A DNA stretch of 64,000 nt from Paraliobacillus salinarum (GCF_014083865.1 NZ_JACEFA010000004.1:124001-188000); one strand, 5' to 3'. Positions 28,843 through 39,048 are shown, numbered from the stretch's first letter. The notes: generated by a model from the letters alone, not told the origin. Numbers and translations are program-made.

Positions 28843-29664
28843 TTAACCTTTTACCCCTGTCATTGTAATCCCTTCAATAAAGTATTTCTGTAAGAAGGCA
28901 AAGAGCGCCATCGGAATGAGTACAATGAGACAGGATCCTGCCATTTGTAAGGCATAGTTTTGTCCGGCTTCTAATTGGAAATACTCCAACCCAACAGTAA
29001 CTAATTGTTTTTCAATATCAGATATAAAGATAAACGGGTTGACGAAATCGTTCCATGTCCAGATGAACGTGAATAACGTCATTGTAATGAGTACCGGTAC
29101 GGATAACGGGATCATAATCCTAAAGTAAATACCAAAGTGCGAGGCCCCGTCAATAATAGCTGCTTCCGATAAGTCCTTTGGAATTCCCATAAAGAATTGC
29201 CGTAATAAGAAGATAAAGAACACATCAAATGTCGCAGGTAATATAATCGCCCATTGCGTATTGTTTAAGCCCATTACGCCGTAAAGTAAGAACCGCGCTA
29301 CAATCGTTGTATCTTGCGGAATCATCATTGCACTTAAAAGAAGTAAGAATAACAACTCTTTTCCTTTAAACTCAAGTCTAGCAAAAGCATAAGCTGCCAT
29401 CGTGACAAACACGCCACGAAAGATAACTGTTAAAACAACTACTCGGATTGAGTTCCAATACCACTTAAAGTAGTATTCATGATTAAATAATGTTTCATAG
29501 TTAAATGTAAATATTTCGTCTGGAATAATATTCAACGGATTAATAAATACATCTGCGGGGGCTTTTAATGAGGCTGAGATCATGAACACAAACGGAATGA
29601 TCATCAGCAAGCCAATGGCTAACATAAAACCGTTAAAAGATACTTTTTTTAGTAATGAACCCAT
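28843..29664 (-). CDS. Carbohydrate ABC transporter permease (MalG-type)
   Basis: A 273-residue permease with six membrane helices and the EAA loop EAAIIDGASHFGIYFRIMIP (about residues 180-200), which contacts the ATPase. ATG 29664 follows GGAAGGGG and overlaps the end of the preceding permease gene by 16 bp. An ATP-binding subunit is not encoded in the cluster; such importers usually share MsmX-type ATPases encoded elsewhere. Confidence 0.94.
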   Translation of the reverse strand: MGSLLKKVSFNGFMLAIGLLMIIPFVFMISASLKAPADVFINPLNIIPDEIFTFNYETLFNHEYYFKWYWNSIRVVVLTVIFRGVFVTMAAYAFARLEFKGKELLFLLLLSAMMIPQDTTIVARFLLYGVMGLNNTQWAIILPATFDVFFIFLLRQFFMGIPKDLSEAAIIDGASHFGIYFRIMIPLSVPVLITMTLFTFIWTWNDFVNPFIFISDIEKQLVTVGLEYFQLEAGQNYALQMAGSCLIVLIPMALFAFLQKYFIEGITMTGVKG

Positions 29665-30581
29665 CGTTTTTGCCCCTTCCATTGAATAATTGTTAATACA
29701 AGCACGATTAAGAATAGAACAATCGCTTGGGCTGATGCGTAACTATAGTGATTTAACGCAAAAGCTTCTTCATAGATGTTTAACGAGATCACACGTGAAG
29801 CATTACCAGGACCACCATTAGTTAGCATCCGAACCGTTGCATAGTTTTGGAATGAGCCAATAATACTCGTCACTAATAAGAAAAATGTTGTTGGTGAAAT
29901 CGATGGTAGCGTCACATGGAAGATTTTTTGCCATTTATTTGCTCCATCAATAACAGCTGCTTCATAAAGTGATTTATCAACACCCTGAATGGCTGCTAAA
30001 AAGACAATCGTTTGGAAAGCTAAACTCTGCCAAACGTTAATGAGTGCAATTGTCGGTAACGCTGTATCAACACCGACTAACCAAAGCGGTAAGTTCTCTA
30101 TACCTAACATAGCTAGAAATTGGTTGACTGGACCATTGGTTGGGTTTAAAAGGATGGACCAAATGAGCGCTACCGCAACAACGTTCGCAACATACGGCAT
30201 AAGAATCATAGTTCTGGCAATACCTCTTAAGGCAAAGGTTCTATTTAGTAACAGAGCTAACAGAAAGCCAAAAATCATGACACCAGGAACATAAACGAGT
30301 GTATATTTAAAACTTTTCACAAATGCACTAAGGGCAATTGGATCATCGAAGATTCTTAAATAATTTTCAAAACCAATAAATGATGCGTCACTTAATGGCT
30401 TTAATGTGTTGTAATCCATGAAGCTTATAACAAAAGAATAAATAATCGGAAAGATATTTAGCGCTAAAAAACCAATCATGAACGGTAAGATAAATATAAT
30501 AGCCGCGCCTTTTTCTTTATAAGGCATAAGACGAATCTTATCTAAAAGGGAACGTTTTGGAGCTGTTGACGTACTTTTCAT
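29649..30581 (-). CDS. Carbohydrate ABC transporter permease (MalF-type)
   Basis: A 310-residue permease with six helices and the EAA loop YEAAVIDGANKWQKIFHVTL. AGGAGG lies eight bases before ATG 30581. It pairs with the MalG-type permease that overlaps its 3' end and with the lipoprotein encoded upstream. The gap to the lipoprotein gene contains a strong hairpin that should lower permease expression relative to the binding protein. Confidence 0.94.
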   Translation of the reverse strand: MKSTSTAPKRSLLDKIRLMPYKEKGAAIIFILPFMIGFLALNIFPIIYSFVISFMDYNTLKPLSDASFIGFENYLRIFDDPIALSAFVKSFKYTLVYVPGVMIFGFLLALLLNRTFALRGIARTMILMPYVANVVAVALIWSILLNPTNGPVNQFLAMLGIENLPLWLVGVDTALPTIALINVWQSLAFQTIVFLAAIQGVDKSLYEAAVIDGANKWQKIFHVTLPSISPTTFFLLVTSIIGSFQNYATVRMLTNGGPGNASRVISLNIYEEAFALNHYSYASAQAIVLFLIVLVLTIIQWKGQKRWVHY

Positions 30582-30705
30582 TGTTGTTGCCTCCTATCGA
30601 TAAAACTTCACTTCACAAGTTATATCTAGTCTATTTTCGGATTGCGATCTTTATATCAGCAGTGATAGACACAAGATTTTCATGTTTTTTTTCGCTTTTT
30701 AAGAG

Positions 30706-30746
30706 AAAAAACGCGGGTTTGGTTCTATTACCAAGCTGCGTTTTTT
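30706..30746 (-). terminator. Leaky terminator between binding protein and permease genes
   Basis: AAAACGCAGC-TTGGT pairs with ACCAAACCCGCGTTTT around a five-base loop, followed on the minus strand by TTTTTTCTC. Such hairpins commonly let the binding protein be made in excess. Confidence 0.75.
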
Positions 30747-30804
30747 CCCTTTAAAGCTTAAAAACATTTATGCTTACATCTTAATAAATCAACCTTATGC
30801 TTAT

Positions 30805-32163
30805 TTACTTGTTTGTCTCAGCATCCTTAATCGCTTTGTCTGCACGCTCTTTAATTGCTTGTACGGTATCTTCCAAAGATTTTTGACCAACTAAGTACAG
30901 TTCACCTTCTTGTAGAATGATACTTCCGTATTCTGCCGCAGCTGGTCCAACAATTTTCTCATCAACAAAGCCAAGCTCATTGTTGAAGAGCGCATTATTC
31001 ATTTCTTCAGCTGTTATTTCTCCATTAACATCTTCCGAGAATTTTTGGAAGTGTGCAGCAATTTGATCTTCTGTTAAATCAACGCGTGCTGGTAAGTCAC
31101 CAGTATATTTGTACTGGTTTTCAGCCATCCATTTCACAAATTCATAAGCTTCTTCTGGGTGTGCAGCACTCTTATTAATACCGTATCCAGAATCAACACC
31201 AAAGTTATTGCTTCCTTTACCATCAGCTGGGACTGGTAACTGTGTCACGCCAACTTCCCAATCACGTGGATACGTTTCTTGGTCTACAAATAGACTCGTA
31301 TACCATGTACCGATAAAGTGCATACCATAGTTACCTGACATGAAGCCATCCCATGATAATTTGTTTGATTTATACTCTAACCAGCTTGGTTGAATTTCAT
31401 GAACATTACCTAAATCACCAAAGAACTTAAGTGCTTCTGCAAATTTAGGGTCGTCATAATTAGACGTGCCATCTTCTTTGTAACCTTCAACTTCATATTG
31501 TCTTGCAAGCATGTATAAGTAATTATCGTAATCTAACATATAAGAACCATAAATCCCATTGTCTTTATCATTTAGCTTTTTAGCTGTTTCAATATACTCA
31601 TCCCAAGTCCATTGTCCAGATGGGTAAGGAACACCTGCATCATCAAATACTTTTTTGTTGTAGAATACTGCCCATTTACCTGCTTGATAAGGCAATACAT
31701 ATGTTTTACCTTCTTCATCTTTTCGTAGGAATTCACCATAAATGCTATCTGCATCATAGCCATCTTCCGCCATAACGTCATCTAATGGTGCAAGCCATCC
31801 ATTTGACATATACTTTTGAATTAAAAGAGGATTTGTTAGACGAATAACGTCAGTGTCATCACCCGTAACAAGTTGCACATCAATTTTCTTGAATATTTCA
31901 ATACCATCGCCAGGTACAACAATTTGTTCTACTTCGATGCCTGTTTCTTCTGTGAAGTCTTCGTACATTTGTTGTACTTTTTCTTCTTCACTACGTTTAG
32001 CATCTTCAAAAATAGTAACTTTTCTTACGTCATCATTGCTTTCCCCGCTATCACTTGAAGCATCTGAATTACCTGATGTATTTTCATCAGAACCACAAGC
32101 TACAACGACAAACATTAATACTGACAATAAAAGTGCTAATACTAACTTCGCATTTCTTTTCAT
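30805..32163 (-). CDS. Sugar-binding lipoprotein of an ABC importer
   Basis: A 452-residue extracellular solute-binding protein (family 1). The lipobox VVAC is at residues 20-23 after a hydrophobic signal, so Cys23 is the lipidated residue. The low-complexity SD/N-rich linker and the pattern GKWAVFYNKKVFDDAGVPYP are typical. It should bind oligosaccharides containing galactose and N-acetylhexosamine, judged by the GH42/GH35/GH20 genes of the same operon. ATG 32163 has AGGTGGGGG upstream. The promoter region carries cre-like boxes. Confidence 0.94.
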   Translation of the reverse strand: MKRNAKLVLALLLSVLMFVVVACGSDENTSGNSDASSDSGESNDDVRKVTIFEDAKRSEEEKVQQMYEDFTEETGIEVEQIVVPGDGIEIFKKIDVQLVTGDDTDVIRLTNPLLIQKYMSNGWLAPLDDVMAEDGYDADSIYGEFLRKDEEGKTYVLPYQAGKWAVFYNKKVFDDAGVPYPSGQWTWDEYIETAKKLNDKDNGIYGSYMLDYDNYLYMLARQYEVEGYKEDGTSNYDDPKFAEALKFFGDLGNVHEIQPSWLEYKSNKLSWDGFMSGNYGMHFIGTWYTSLFVDQETYPRDWEVGVTQLPVPADGKGSNNFGVDSGYGINKSAAHPEEAYEFVKWMAENQYKYTGDLPARVDLTEDQIAAHFQKFSEDVNGEITAEEMNNALFNNELGFVDEKIVGPAAAEYGSIILQEGELYLVGQKSLEDTVQAIKERADKAIKDAETNK

Positions 32164-32189
32164 CAACTACCCCCACCTTTTGTTTTAAT

Positions 32190-32226
32190 TGAAAACCCTT
32201 ACATTTTTATTATATAGACGCTTTCA
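32190..32226 (-). promoter_or_regulatory. Cre-like CcpA boxes around the promoter of the galactoside operon
   Basis: On the minus strand TGTAAGGGTTTTCA (32203-32190) differs from the cre consensus TGWAANCGNTNWCA at one position, and TGAAAGCGTCTATA (32226-32213) at about two. TATAAT lies between them, so CcpA binding would block transcription. Confidence 0.55.
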
Positions 32227-32427
32227 CCTGGTTGACATGCAATATATTATTGTGTTCTTATCTTTTTTAATCCAATTTCGAAAGCGGCTAACTTGATTTT
32301 TTCTTATCCTGTCATTTTTTACGCTATCTTTACTTTTTTTGTGCTAGGTTTAATTAAACAGGTAATCGAATGGACATATACTGGTCCGACGAAAATCATT
32401 TATTATGCTAAATCACTCACTCCACAA

Positions 32428-32470
32428 CAAAACCACCATGTAGGACCCTACTTTGTCCATAGGTGGCTTT
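32428..32470 (-). terminator. Terminator of the YesM/YesN-type operon
   Basis: Stem CCACC-ATG/CAT-GGTGG with inner TAGG/CCTA pairs and the minus-strand tail TTTTGTTG, 46 bp past the response-regulator stop. Confidence 0.65.
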
Positions 32471-32516
32471 AAATTTATTATCAAGTATCTAAATAATTCG
32501 TTCAGGCATGAATTAT

Positions 32517-34118
32517 TTATTCTTGTGGCTTTGAGCGATAGCGTCGTGGTGAGACACCCGTATTCTTTTTGAATACCCTACTAAAGTAATACTCATTATC
32601 ATATCCAACCATTTGTCCTACTTCGTAAATTTTATAATCGTGTTCTCTTAAATATATTTTGGATTGATTGATTCTAATTTTAGTTAAATAATCAATGAAT
32701 TTTTTCCCGGTCTCTTTTTTAAATAAGTTACTAAGATAAGACGGAGATAGATTCAAATAGTTCGCGACACTTTCCAGCGTGATGTCTGTTGCATAATTTG
32801 CCTGAATATAACGTTGAGCTGAAGATATTATTCGAGAATTTTCATTAAGTTCTTTTTGTTCCTTATTCCAATCTTTATAAATGTAAGTTAGCCATTTCAA
32901 GAAATCAGATTTTCCGGCCATTTTATCAATCCATTTTAATTGTTGAGCCATCCAATCAGAAGCAACCTTACCTTTTCTATAAGAGATAAGATATATAATT
33001 GTGGAACAATACCCTTTTAATATTTCCATAGACACTGCTTCTGTTTCTTCAACCTTCGTCCTGATAGTTGTTAACGCTTTTGAAACATTCGCATTTTCAT
33101 GTAATTTGATAGAATCACCTAAAAGCTCCAACTCTTCATTTAGATTGATCGCATGTGTTACCATGTTTAATTTACAAAACTCACTATGATGCATAATATC
33201 TTCTTCATTTAAAGACATTTGATATTTATGAATGTCATGGACTTGTTTATACGCCGCATGGATTTGATCACACGTGTTTACTGGATGACTTACCGAAATT
33301 GATACTGAAAAATTCAAATATTGTTTGATGGCATTTTTTATCGTATGTGCTAAATGATCGGCTCTTTCTATCGATTCTTCTTCTGTCATTTCTTCTTCAG
33401 AATATTGAATAACAACAAACTCTTTTGTTTTTGTGGACAAAGCAAAGGTGAATTTATATTCAGAAACAATTTCATTCAACATATTTAAAATCGCATAGTT
33501 TAAGACGTGAATTTCTTCGTCTTTATATCTTTCGTATATATCCATACTATCTGTATAAAACATTAGACAGACAACCTTGCCGTCTGGTAGGTTTAAATTA
33601 AGCTCATCTAATCTTTTTTTATACTCATAATCCTTTCGAATCCATCCGTATAGAAGATCTTTAAAAAACTTGTCTTTAAGGTGCGTTTTTTCCTTCGTGT
33701 CATTTCGCTTTCGTTCAGGTTGGCTTTTCACTGACTTCTCTGACTTTAATGTGATAGTAATTTTCTTTAGCTGTTCTAACAGTTGTCCAGGTTGTACTTC
33801 TAGTTTAATTAAATAATCACTCGCTCCACTTTTTAACGCTTCTTTCACATATTCAAAATCATTAAAGGAACTCAGCACAATAAATTTGGTCTGGCTATTA
33901 TGTTCTTTAATCTTTCGAATAAGTTCAATACCATTTAGGACTGGCATCTTTATATCGGTAATAATAATATCAACATGATTATTCATATAAAAATCATAGG
34001 CTTGTTTGCCGTTTTCTGCTTCTCCAACGACGGTAAACCCATGTTCTTCCCAAGGAATGAGTGATTTTATACCAACTCTTGCTAACATTTCATCATCTAC
34101 AATTAATACCTTATACAT
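32517..34118 (-). CDS. AraC-type response regulator (YesN-like)
   Basis: A 533-residue protein with an N-terminal receiver domain (phosphoacceptor Asp55 in ITDIKMP; DD at 8-9), a long central region, and a C-terminal AraC double helix-turn-helix (LESVANYLNLSPSYLSNLFK and YEVGQMVGYDNEYYFSRVFK). It is encoded 2 bp after its sensor kinase (GGAGG before ATG 34118). It most likely activates the adjacent ABC/glycosidase operon in response to the external sugar. Confidence 0.94.
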   Translation of the reverse strand: MYKVLIVDDEMLARVGIKSLIPWEEHGFTVVGEAENGKQAYDFYMNNHVDIIITDIKMPVLNGIELIRKIKEHNSQTKFIVLSSFNDFEYVKEALKSGASDYLIKLEVQPGQLLEQLKKITITLKSEKSVKSQPERKRNDTKEKTHLKDKFFKDLLYGWIRKDYEYKKRLDELNLNLPDGKVVCLMFYTDSMDIYERYKDEEIHVLNYAILNMLNEIVSEYKFTFALSTKTKEFVVIQYSEEEMTEEESIERADHLAHTIKNAIKQYLNFSVSISVSHPVNTCDQIHAAYKQVHDIHKYQMSLNEEDIMHHSEFCKLNMVTHAINLNEELELLGDSIKLHENANVSKALTTIRTKVEETEAVSMEILKGYCSTIIYLISYRKGKVASDWMAQQLKWIDKMAGKSDFLKWLTYIYKDWNKEQKELNENSRIISSAQRYIQANYATDITLESVANYLNLSPSYLSNLFKKETGKKFIDYLTKIRINQSKIYLREHDYKIYEVGQMVGYDNEYYFSRVFKKNTGVSPRRYRSKPQE

Positions 34119-34120
34119 TG

Positions 34121-35905
34121 TCAGTCCTCCACTTCTACATCATCTTTTAGGCTATGACTCCTTATCAATGGATAGATTATCTTTATTTCAGTAAACATAC
34201 CGACCTCGCTTTTAATACTTAATCCATATTGCTCGCCGTAGGTCAGCTTTAGTCTCTCATCAACATTACCTATACCTATACCGGCCAACTCAGACATTTT
34301 CATCTGAATCGCTTCAATTTGTTGTTTATCCATTCCAACTCCATCATCCCAAACATCAATCACAATTAAGTCGTCTTTTTGTTGGATAGCTATAATGATT
34401 TTACCTGGTCCTTCCTTAGGTTGGATTCCATGGAAGATCGCATTTTCTACAATAGGCTGTAGCATAAACTTGATACACGAGGTCGTTAGTAGATCAGGTT
34501 GAATATAATATTCAACATCAAACTTATTGTTATATCTTAACTTTTCAATGTATATATAATCTTTTAGATAGTCGATTTCTTCTTCTAAGGTTGTGAATTG
34601 TCCAGGTGATTTAAATTTACTTCTTAATAACCTTCCTAATACTTCTATCGCTTCTTGAATTGGTTCTACTTTTTGAATAATGGCCATCCAGCGTATCGTA
34701 TTTAACGTATTATATAAGAAGTGTGGATTAATTTGTGCTTGTAGTGCTTTATATTCGGCTGTTTTTTTCTTTTCTTGTTCTTCAAGGTTTGTTTGGAAAA
34801 GTTCTTGGATCTGATCAATCATATAATTAAAGTGTTGATTCATTAACCCGATTTCATCATCCCGTTCGATGTCCGCTCTGGCTGTAAGGTCGCCGTCTTC
34901 AACCTTCTTCATTGTACTCGTTAATTTTTTTATCGGTTTCATGATGCTCGAAGAAACAAAATACCAAATGACCCCCGCTAAAATAAATGACACAAGAAAA
35001 ATACCTGCCGTATACAAAAAGATCACCTTATTACTTTCCATTAGAGAGTTATAAGGAATTGTTTCAACCGCTAACCAATCAAAGCCTTTAATTTTTTTAT
35101 GTGCAATTAATAATTTTTGACCATTTTCATCTCTTTCCACAAAATAATGGCCATCCGCATTTTGACGTATGGTTTCAATCCCTTTATACTCACGACCGAC
35201 CACTTCGTTTTCTGAATCAAATACTACTCTATTATCATTATCTATAATAAATAATTGCCCTCCATCTTGTAACTCGATGTTACTAAATAGATTAGAAAAA
35301 TATTGTGGACGAAATGCCAAATAAATAATCCCTAAATTTTCATTTGTTGATTGGCCTTTGATTGATCTAGCCAAACCAAGAACATTTTGATCTTGTACTC
35401 TATATTCAGCTAAATTATTGTGTGTCCCTAACCACATTAATTGATTATTTGAGTCTTTGATTTCTTTAAACCATGCTTGTTGTTGAACTTTATCAATATT
35501 AAGGGTACTCACATCATCACCATATAAAAAATTGTTACCGCTTTCACTAAAAACAATAAGAGAAGAGATATAAGCAAATATATTGGTGTTAATCGAGTAG
35601 TTGTCCAATTCTTTGTCAACTTTTTTTACCCCAACATAAAAATCTGACGAGCTCGTATAATCTTCCATCAGTACCTCTCTGATAACAGGATTTGCAGCAA
35701 TATATTTCGTCAGGTTTTCCCATTGTTTTAATTCTTTTTCAATGTTATTTGAAATAAAACTCAAATTCTCCACAAAGGAATCACTTACTTTTTCCTCGAT
35801 CAAATGACTGGATAAGAAATATGTTGTCAAACTGATTGCAGTCGTAGGCAATATTAAAACAAAAAGAAAAGATAAAATTATTTTTTTCAATATACTTTTC
35901 TTCAT
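34121..35905 (-). CDS. Sensor histidine kinase (YesM-like)
   Basis: A 594-residue membrane kinase: first helix at about 8-30, an extracytoplasmic Cache-like domain to about 290, second helix at about 295-318, a HAMP domain, and the His_kinase motif LQAQINPHFLYNTLNTIRW with the phosphorylated histidine, then an ATPase domain with GVGMDKQQI and GIGIGNVDERL. ATG 35905 has AGGAGG eight bases upstream. It pairs with the response regulator encoded directly downstream. Confidence 0.94.
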   Translation of the reverse strand: MKKSILKKIILSFLFVLILPTTAISLTTYFLSSHLIEEKVSDSFVENLSFISNNIEKELKQWENLTKYIAANPVIREVLMEDYTSSSDFYVGVKKVDKELDNYSINTNIFAYISSLIVFSESGNNFLYGDDVSTLNIDKVQQQAWFKEIKDSNNQLMWLGTHNNLAEYRVQDQNVLGLARSIKGQSTNENLGIIYLAFRPQYFSNLFSNIELQDGGQLFIIDNDNRVVFDSENEVVGREYKGIETIRQNADGHYFVERDENGQKLLIAHKKIKGFDWLAVETIPYNSLMESNKVIFLYTAGIFLVSFILAGVIWYFVSSSIMKPIKKLTSTMKKVEDGDLTARADIERDDEIGLMNQHFNYMIDQIQELFQTNLEEQEKKKTAEYKALQAQINPHFLYNTLNTIRWMAIIQKVEPIQEAIEVLGRLLRSKFKSPGQFTTLEEEIDYLKDYIYIEKLRYNNKFDVEYYIQPDLLTTSCIKFMLQPIVENAIFHGIQPKEGPGKIIIAIQQKDDLIVIDVWDDGVGMDKQQIEAIQMKMSELAGIGIGNVDERLKLTYGEQYGLSIKSEVGMFTEIKIIYPLIRSHSLKDDVEVED

Positions 35906-36104
35906 TTTATACACCTCCTTCTTTCAATAATTATCTCGTATGTATAATAAAAGTTAATATATCTAACTATTTATGCGTATGCTCTTATATAATAATTTAC
36001 CACGTCGGTCAATGGCTTCTTGAAAGTTGTTGTATTCTTACAAGTAATGTGTGTTAATACAGATGTCACTACAATAAAGTCAGATGTCTAATAGTTTTGT
36101 AGCA

Positions 36105-36195
36105 TAAAAAAGGAGCACCTCGCTAATCTTTTATATTGATAAGAATACCAAATTAAAAAGATTGTGGGTACTACCTACAGTTATAATATGAGGTG
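36105..36195 (-). ncRNA. Possible structured RNA element or attenuator upstream of the kinase gene
   Basis: In the 416-bp gap between the lipoprotein gene and the kinase gene the minus strand can form an outer stem CACCTC/GAGGTG (36195-36190 and 36121-36116), an inner stem AATCTTTT/AAAAGATT (36163-36156, 36132-36125) and a local hairpin GTAGGTAGTACCCAC, followed directly by CTCCTTTTTTATG. It looks like a three-way-junction terminator or leader attenuator. The rest of the gap shows nothing clear. Confidence 0.35.
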
Positions 36196-36321
36196 TATAT
36201 GACCTTACTAACCTACCTATTGTCTTTAAATCATTGATGCTATAAAAATCTAAATAATAAACAGAGTTAATGATCGCAAAAGCTAACGTTCTAATTTAAC
36301 ATCTAATTGACTCCGAATTGT

Positions 36322-37347
36322 TTAAAGAAAATTTTCAATTAAAAAGTATGTTCTTTCTCTTGTAGTGTTGGTTAACACATCTTTTGCATCAAATTGATCG
36401 CGAATTTTTTCGTGATGTGCATCTTTTTCTTGAACCCACTTAATTTGTTTTTGTTTTAACAGTTCAAAATTATCCTTATCCATTGTCTCGGATAAAACAC
36501 CCCATACTTCATTTAGTAATCCATCCCAAGCATCAAAGTAATCTCCATAAGCACCGACCGGAACGTCACCTTTATGTTTCTGTTCAATATTTTCATCTAT
36601 TATCCTTGCCTTATGTGCATATTTGTCTTTCAGGTTACTATAACTGGGAGACTTTCTTTCTTGCTCTCTTTCATACTTTGCTTTTTCTATCATATCATCC
36701 ATCGCACGTATACTACTTGAATATTCACGAGATTTGATGGGAGCAGCTAATAAGTTTAACCGCTCTTTGGCTTCTCCTAATTTTCCCTCCTCAACCAACT
36801 CCATAATATAATCTGATTCTGTATTAAAATTTTCTAATTCAGCATCACTTATTTCTTTTGTTTTTTCATCAGCTTTCACTACACCTTCTTGTTTCTTCTG
36901 TTCCTCTTGTTCTTTATCTCTTTCAGCCTCTTTTGCTGCACGCTTCTCTTCTTCCGCTTCCTCACGTGCTTTGTCTTCTTCAATGTTGTCTATCCTAATA
37001 AACTTAGCATTTTCTATTGGTTCACCCATCATTTGTACAAGCTTGATCGTATCTTTATTTTCAAAATAGCCCTCAAAGAAAGGAATTGGAACTCCGTCTT
37101 CCGGATTTATAATTTCTATCATGAAAGTATCACTTTGTGTCTCTGTCAGTATATATTCAGCAGTTATAGATTCAGATCTATTTATTAGTCTCTCTTCACT
37201 TATTTCTATGTATTGTCCTGTCTCACCATCAGCAACTGCTTTCCAAATCCCTAAAATTTTCCCCTCTGTAGAACCGCCACAAGCTGTCAAAATAAATACA
37301 GCTACAAGAAAAATTAATAAGAATCCCCATTTTTTTCGCAACGCCAT
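36322..37347 (-). CDS. Lipoprotein with C-terminal LprI-like (DUF1311) domain
   Basis: A 341-residue lipoprotein: signal with lipobox LTAC (Cys23), an N-terminal beta-rich domain to about residue 120, a highly charged coiled-coil (AREEAEEEKRAAKEAERDKE) at 125-160, and a C-terminal helical domain with WDGLLNEVWGVL, LLKQKQIKWVQEKDAHHEKI and a terminal T-RTYFLIE. This last part matches the DUF1311/LprI fold, whose namesake inhibits lysozyme in mycobacteria. The family cysteines are absent. GAGGAG precedes ATG 37347. Function here is unproven. Confidence 0.75.
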   Translation of the reverse strand: MALRKKWGFLLIFLVAVFILTACGGSTEGKILGIWKAVADGETGQYIEISEERLINRSESITAEYILTETQSDTFMIEIINPEDGVPIPFFEGYFENKDTIKLVQMMGEPIENAKFIRIDNIEEDKAREEAEEEKRAAKEAERDKEQEEQKKQEGVVKADEKTKEISDAELENFNTESDYIMELVEEGKLGEAKERLNLLAAPIKSREYSSSIRAMDDMIEKAKYEREQERKSPSYSNLKDKYAHKARIIDENIEQKHKGDVPVGAYGDYFDAWDGLLNEVWGVLSETMDKDNFELLKQKQIKWVQEKDAHHEKIRDQFDAKDVLTNTTRERTYFLIENFL

Positions 37348-37550
37348 TTTCTATCTCCTCATTTCTGTTGTATAATTTTCTAAATATGACTAGTTCTATT
37401 ATACCTTTTTTTCAAAAATATAGTAGTTTATAGTCTAAAGTTATCACTACTTTTTTCATATATTTTATTTGGATAGATTATGCTTGTTTTAAAAGAGGAT
37501 ATTAAGTCTTCTGTTTGTGAATTTTTTGTATTCTCAACGTAAACGTCAAA

Positions 37551-37582
37551 TAGCCCAGACCTATCACATTCAGGTTTGGGCT
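37551..37582 (-). terminator. Terminator of rlmH
   Basis: AGCCCAGACCT with AGGTTTGGGCT, one mismatch, loop of ten; minus strand ends ATTTGACG, a weak U-tract. It lies 27 bp beyond the rlmH stop. Confidence 0.6.
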
Positions 37583-37608
37583 GTTTGACTATTTGTACTT
37601 ATTTATTG

Positions 37609-38088
37609 TTATTTGTGGTAAGGTTCATTTCTATTAATCCGAAAACTCCGATACACCTGCTCCACCAACACCAACCGCATTAACTGATGCGGCAAGGTCA
37701 TTTTAGAAAAGGACAAGGCAAAGTCGCTACGTTTCCGTACCGCTTCACTCAATCCAAGTGATCCACCGATTACAAATGTTACCTTGCTTTTTCCGTGTGT
37801 AGCTAATTGATCCATCTGCTGTGCTAAACCTTCTGATGTTAGTTGTTTACCCTGAATCTCTAAGGTCACGACATGGCTATCAGCATTAATTTTTGCAAGG
37901 ATTCGTTCTCCTTCTTTATCCATTACTTCTGTCATTTGTGCTTCACTTAGTTTTTCTGGTGCCTTTTCATCAGGTACTTCGATTAATTGAATCGTTGCAT
38001 AGCTTCGTAGTCGTTTGACATATTCCTCGATACCTTGCTTCAAGTATTTTTCCTTCAATTTTCCGACGCTTATAATGGTAATATTCAT
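37609..38088 (-). CDS. rlmH: 23S rRNA pseudouridine-1915 N3-methyltransferase
   Basis: A 159-residue SPOUT methyltransferase. The knot region [20 protein letters not shown] and the C-terminal [20 protein letters not shown] and NEPYHK are diagnostic. It methylates pseudouridine 1915 in helix 69 of 23S rRNA. In Bacillus this gene (yydA) lies near the replication origin, which supports an origin-proximal location of the window. It is a conserved single gene between the two sugar clusters. Confidence 0.98.
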   Translation of the reverse strand: MNITIISVGKLKEKYLKQGIEEYVKRLRSYATIQLIEVPDEKAPEKLSEAQMTEVMDKEGERILAKINADSHVVTLEIQGKQLTSEGLAQQMDQLATHGKSKVTFVIGGSLGLSEAVRKRSDFALSFSKMTLPHQLMRLVLVEQVYRSFRINRNEPYHK

Positions 38089-38177
38089 AGGCTTGTCCTC
38101 CGATGATTGCTTCGAATTTCCTCTTTAATTTTTACTTTTCCCATTTTAATCGATAGGTAAGAAACATCACTCTATCG

Positions 38178-38744
38178 TTACGCCCACTTATTAATAGCTT
38201 TAGGCTGATAATCCTTCAATCGTTCAATCAATGTCTTAGAATCATCCTCTATTACAATCAACTCTTTATAACCTTCTTTTACAAAGCCCTGTTCGGTCAT
38301 ATGGTCAAACAATGTCATGATCGGTTGGTAATACTGATTAATGTTAAGCAGTGCGCATGGCTTCTGATGATAACCTATTTGCGCCCAGGTGAATACTTCA
38401 AACCATTCATCTAATGTTCCGGTTCCCCCGGGTAGCGCAATAAAGCCATCAACATAGTCAGCGATCATCGCTTTTCGTTCATGCATGGTTTTAACGATAT
38501 GTAATTCTGTCAGTTTTTCATGGGCAATTTCTACACTTTGTAGCTTTTCAGGGAGCACACCAATAACTTTTCCACCTTTTTCCAACACACCATCTGCTAC
38601 TGCACCCATCAAACCAACATTCGCGCCTCCATATACGAGTTCAATGTTTGCATCGGCTAAGCAATTACCTAATCTACGTGCTTCCTTCATATAAATTGGA
38701 TCGTTGCCTTCGCTTGATCCACAATAAACGGCTAAACGTTTCAT
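38178..38744 (-). CDS. LOG-family cytokinin riboside monophosphate phosphoribohydrolase-like protein
   Basis: A 188-residue Rossmann-like protein with LVYGGANVGLMGAVADG, ERKAMIADYVDGFIALPGG and the LOG signature PGGTGTLDEWFEVFTWAQIG. LOG proteins hydrolyse nucleoside monophosphates to base and ribose-5-phosphate; the bacterial role is usually unclear. ATG 38744 has GAGGG seven bases upstream and is preferred over an in-frame codon at 38783. Confidence 0.93.
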   Translation of the reverse strand: MKRLAVYCGSSEGNDPIYMKEARRLGNCLADANIELVYGGANVGLMGAVADGVLEKGGKVIGVLPEKLQSVEIAHEKLTELHIVKTMHERKAMIADYVDGFIALPGGTGTLDEWFEVFTWAQIGYHQKPCALLNINQYYQPIMTLFDHMTEQGFVKEGYKELIVIEDDSKTLIERLKDYQPKAINKWA

Positions 38745-39018
38745 CTCTTTTCCCTCACTTACTAATTTATTTATGATTAACACTTGTCTTTCTGTGTATT
38801 CTAAATATATGTCATTTATTCTAATACAAGATCAACATAAGTGAAAGATAGCTTACCCTTAAAAATAGAATGCCATTTTCTTTTCTTCCTACAATTGAAT
38901 AAGTTACCTAAATGTTCCTTTTCCGTTTGTTCTCCCTTATTTTTGAAATGAATTCGTTATAAAATTGATTAAACACGAACATTACTATTGGTTTTTTGTT
39001 GGAAAGTTCGAAATTGCA

Positions 39019-39048
39019 TTGACGAGTTATGTCGAATGATGATATAAA
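39019..39048 (+). promoter_or_regulatory. Promoter of the M20-DUF3100 operon
   Basis: TTGACG (39019-39024) and TATAAA (39043-39048) with an 18-bp spacer, 55 bp before the start codon. Confidence 0.6.

Noticed and set aside
36061-36240. Insertion-sequence end
   Set aside because: The repeated arms are short and no transposase fragment is seen; treated as a structured RNA candidate only.
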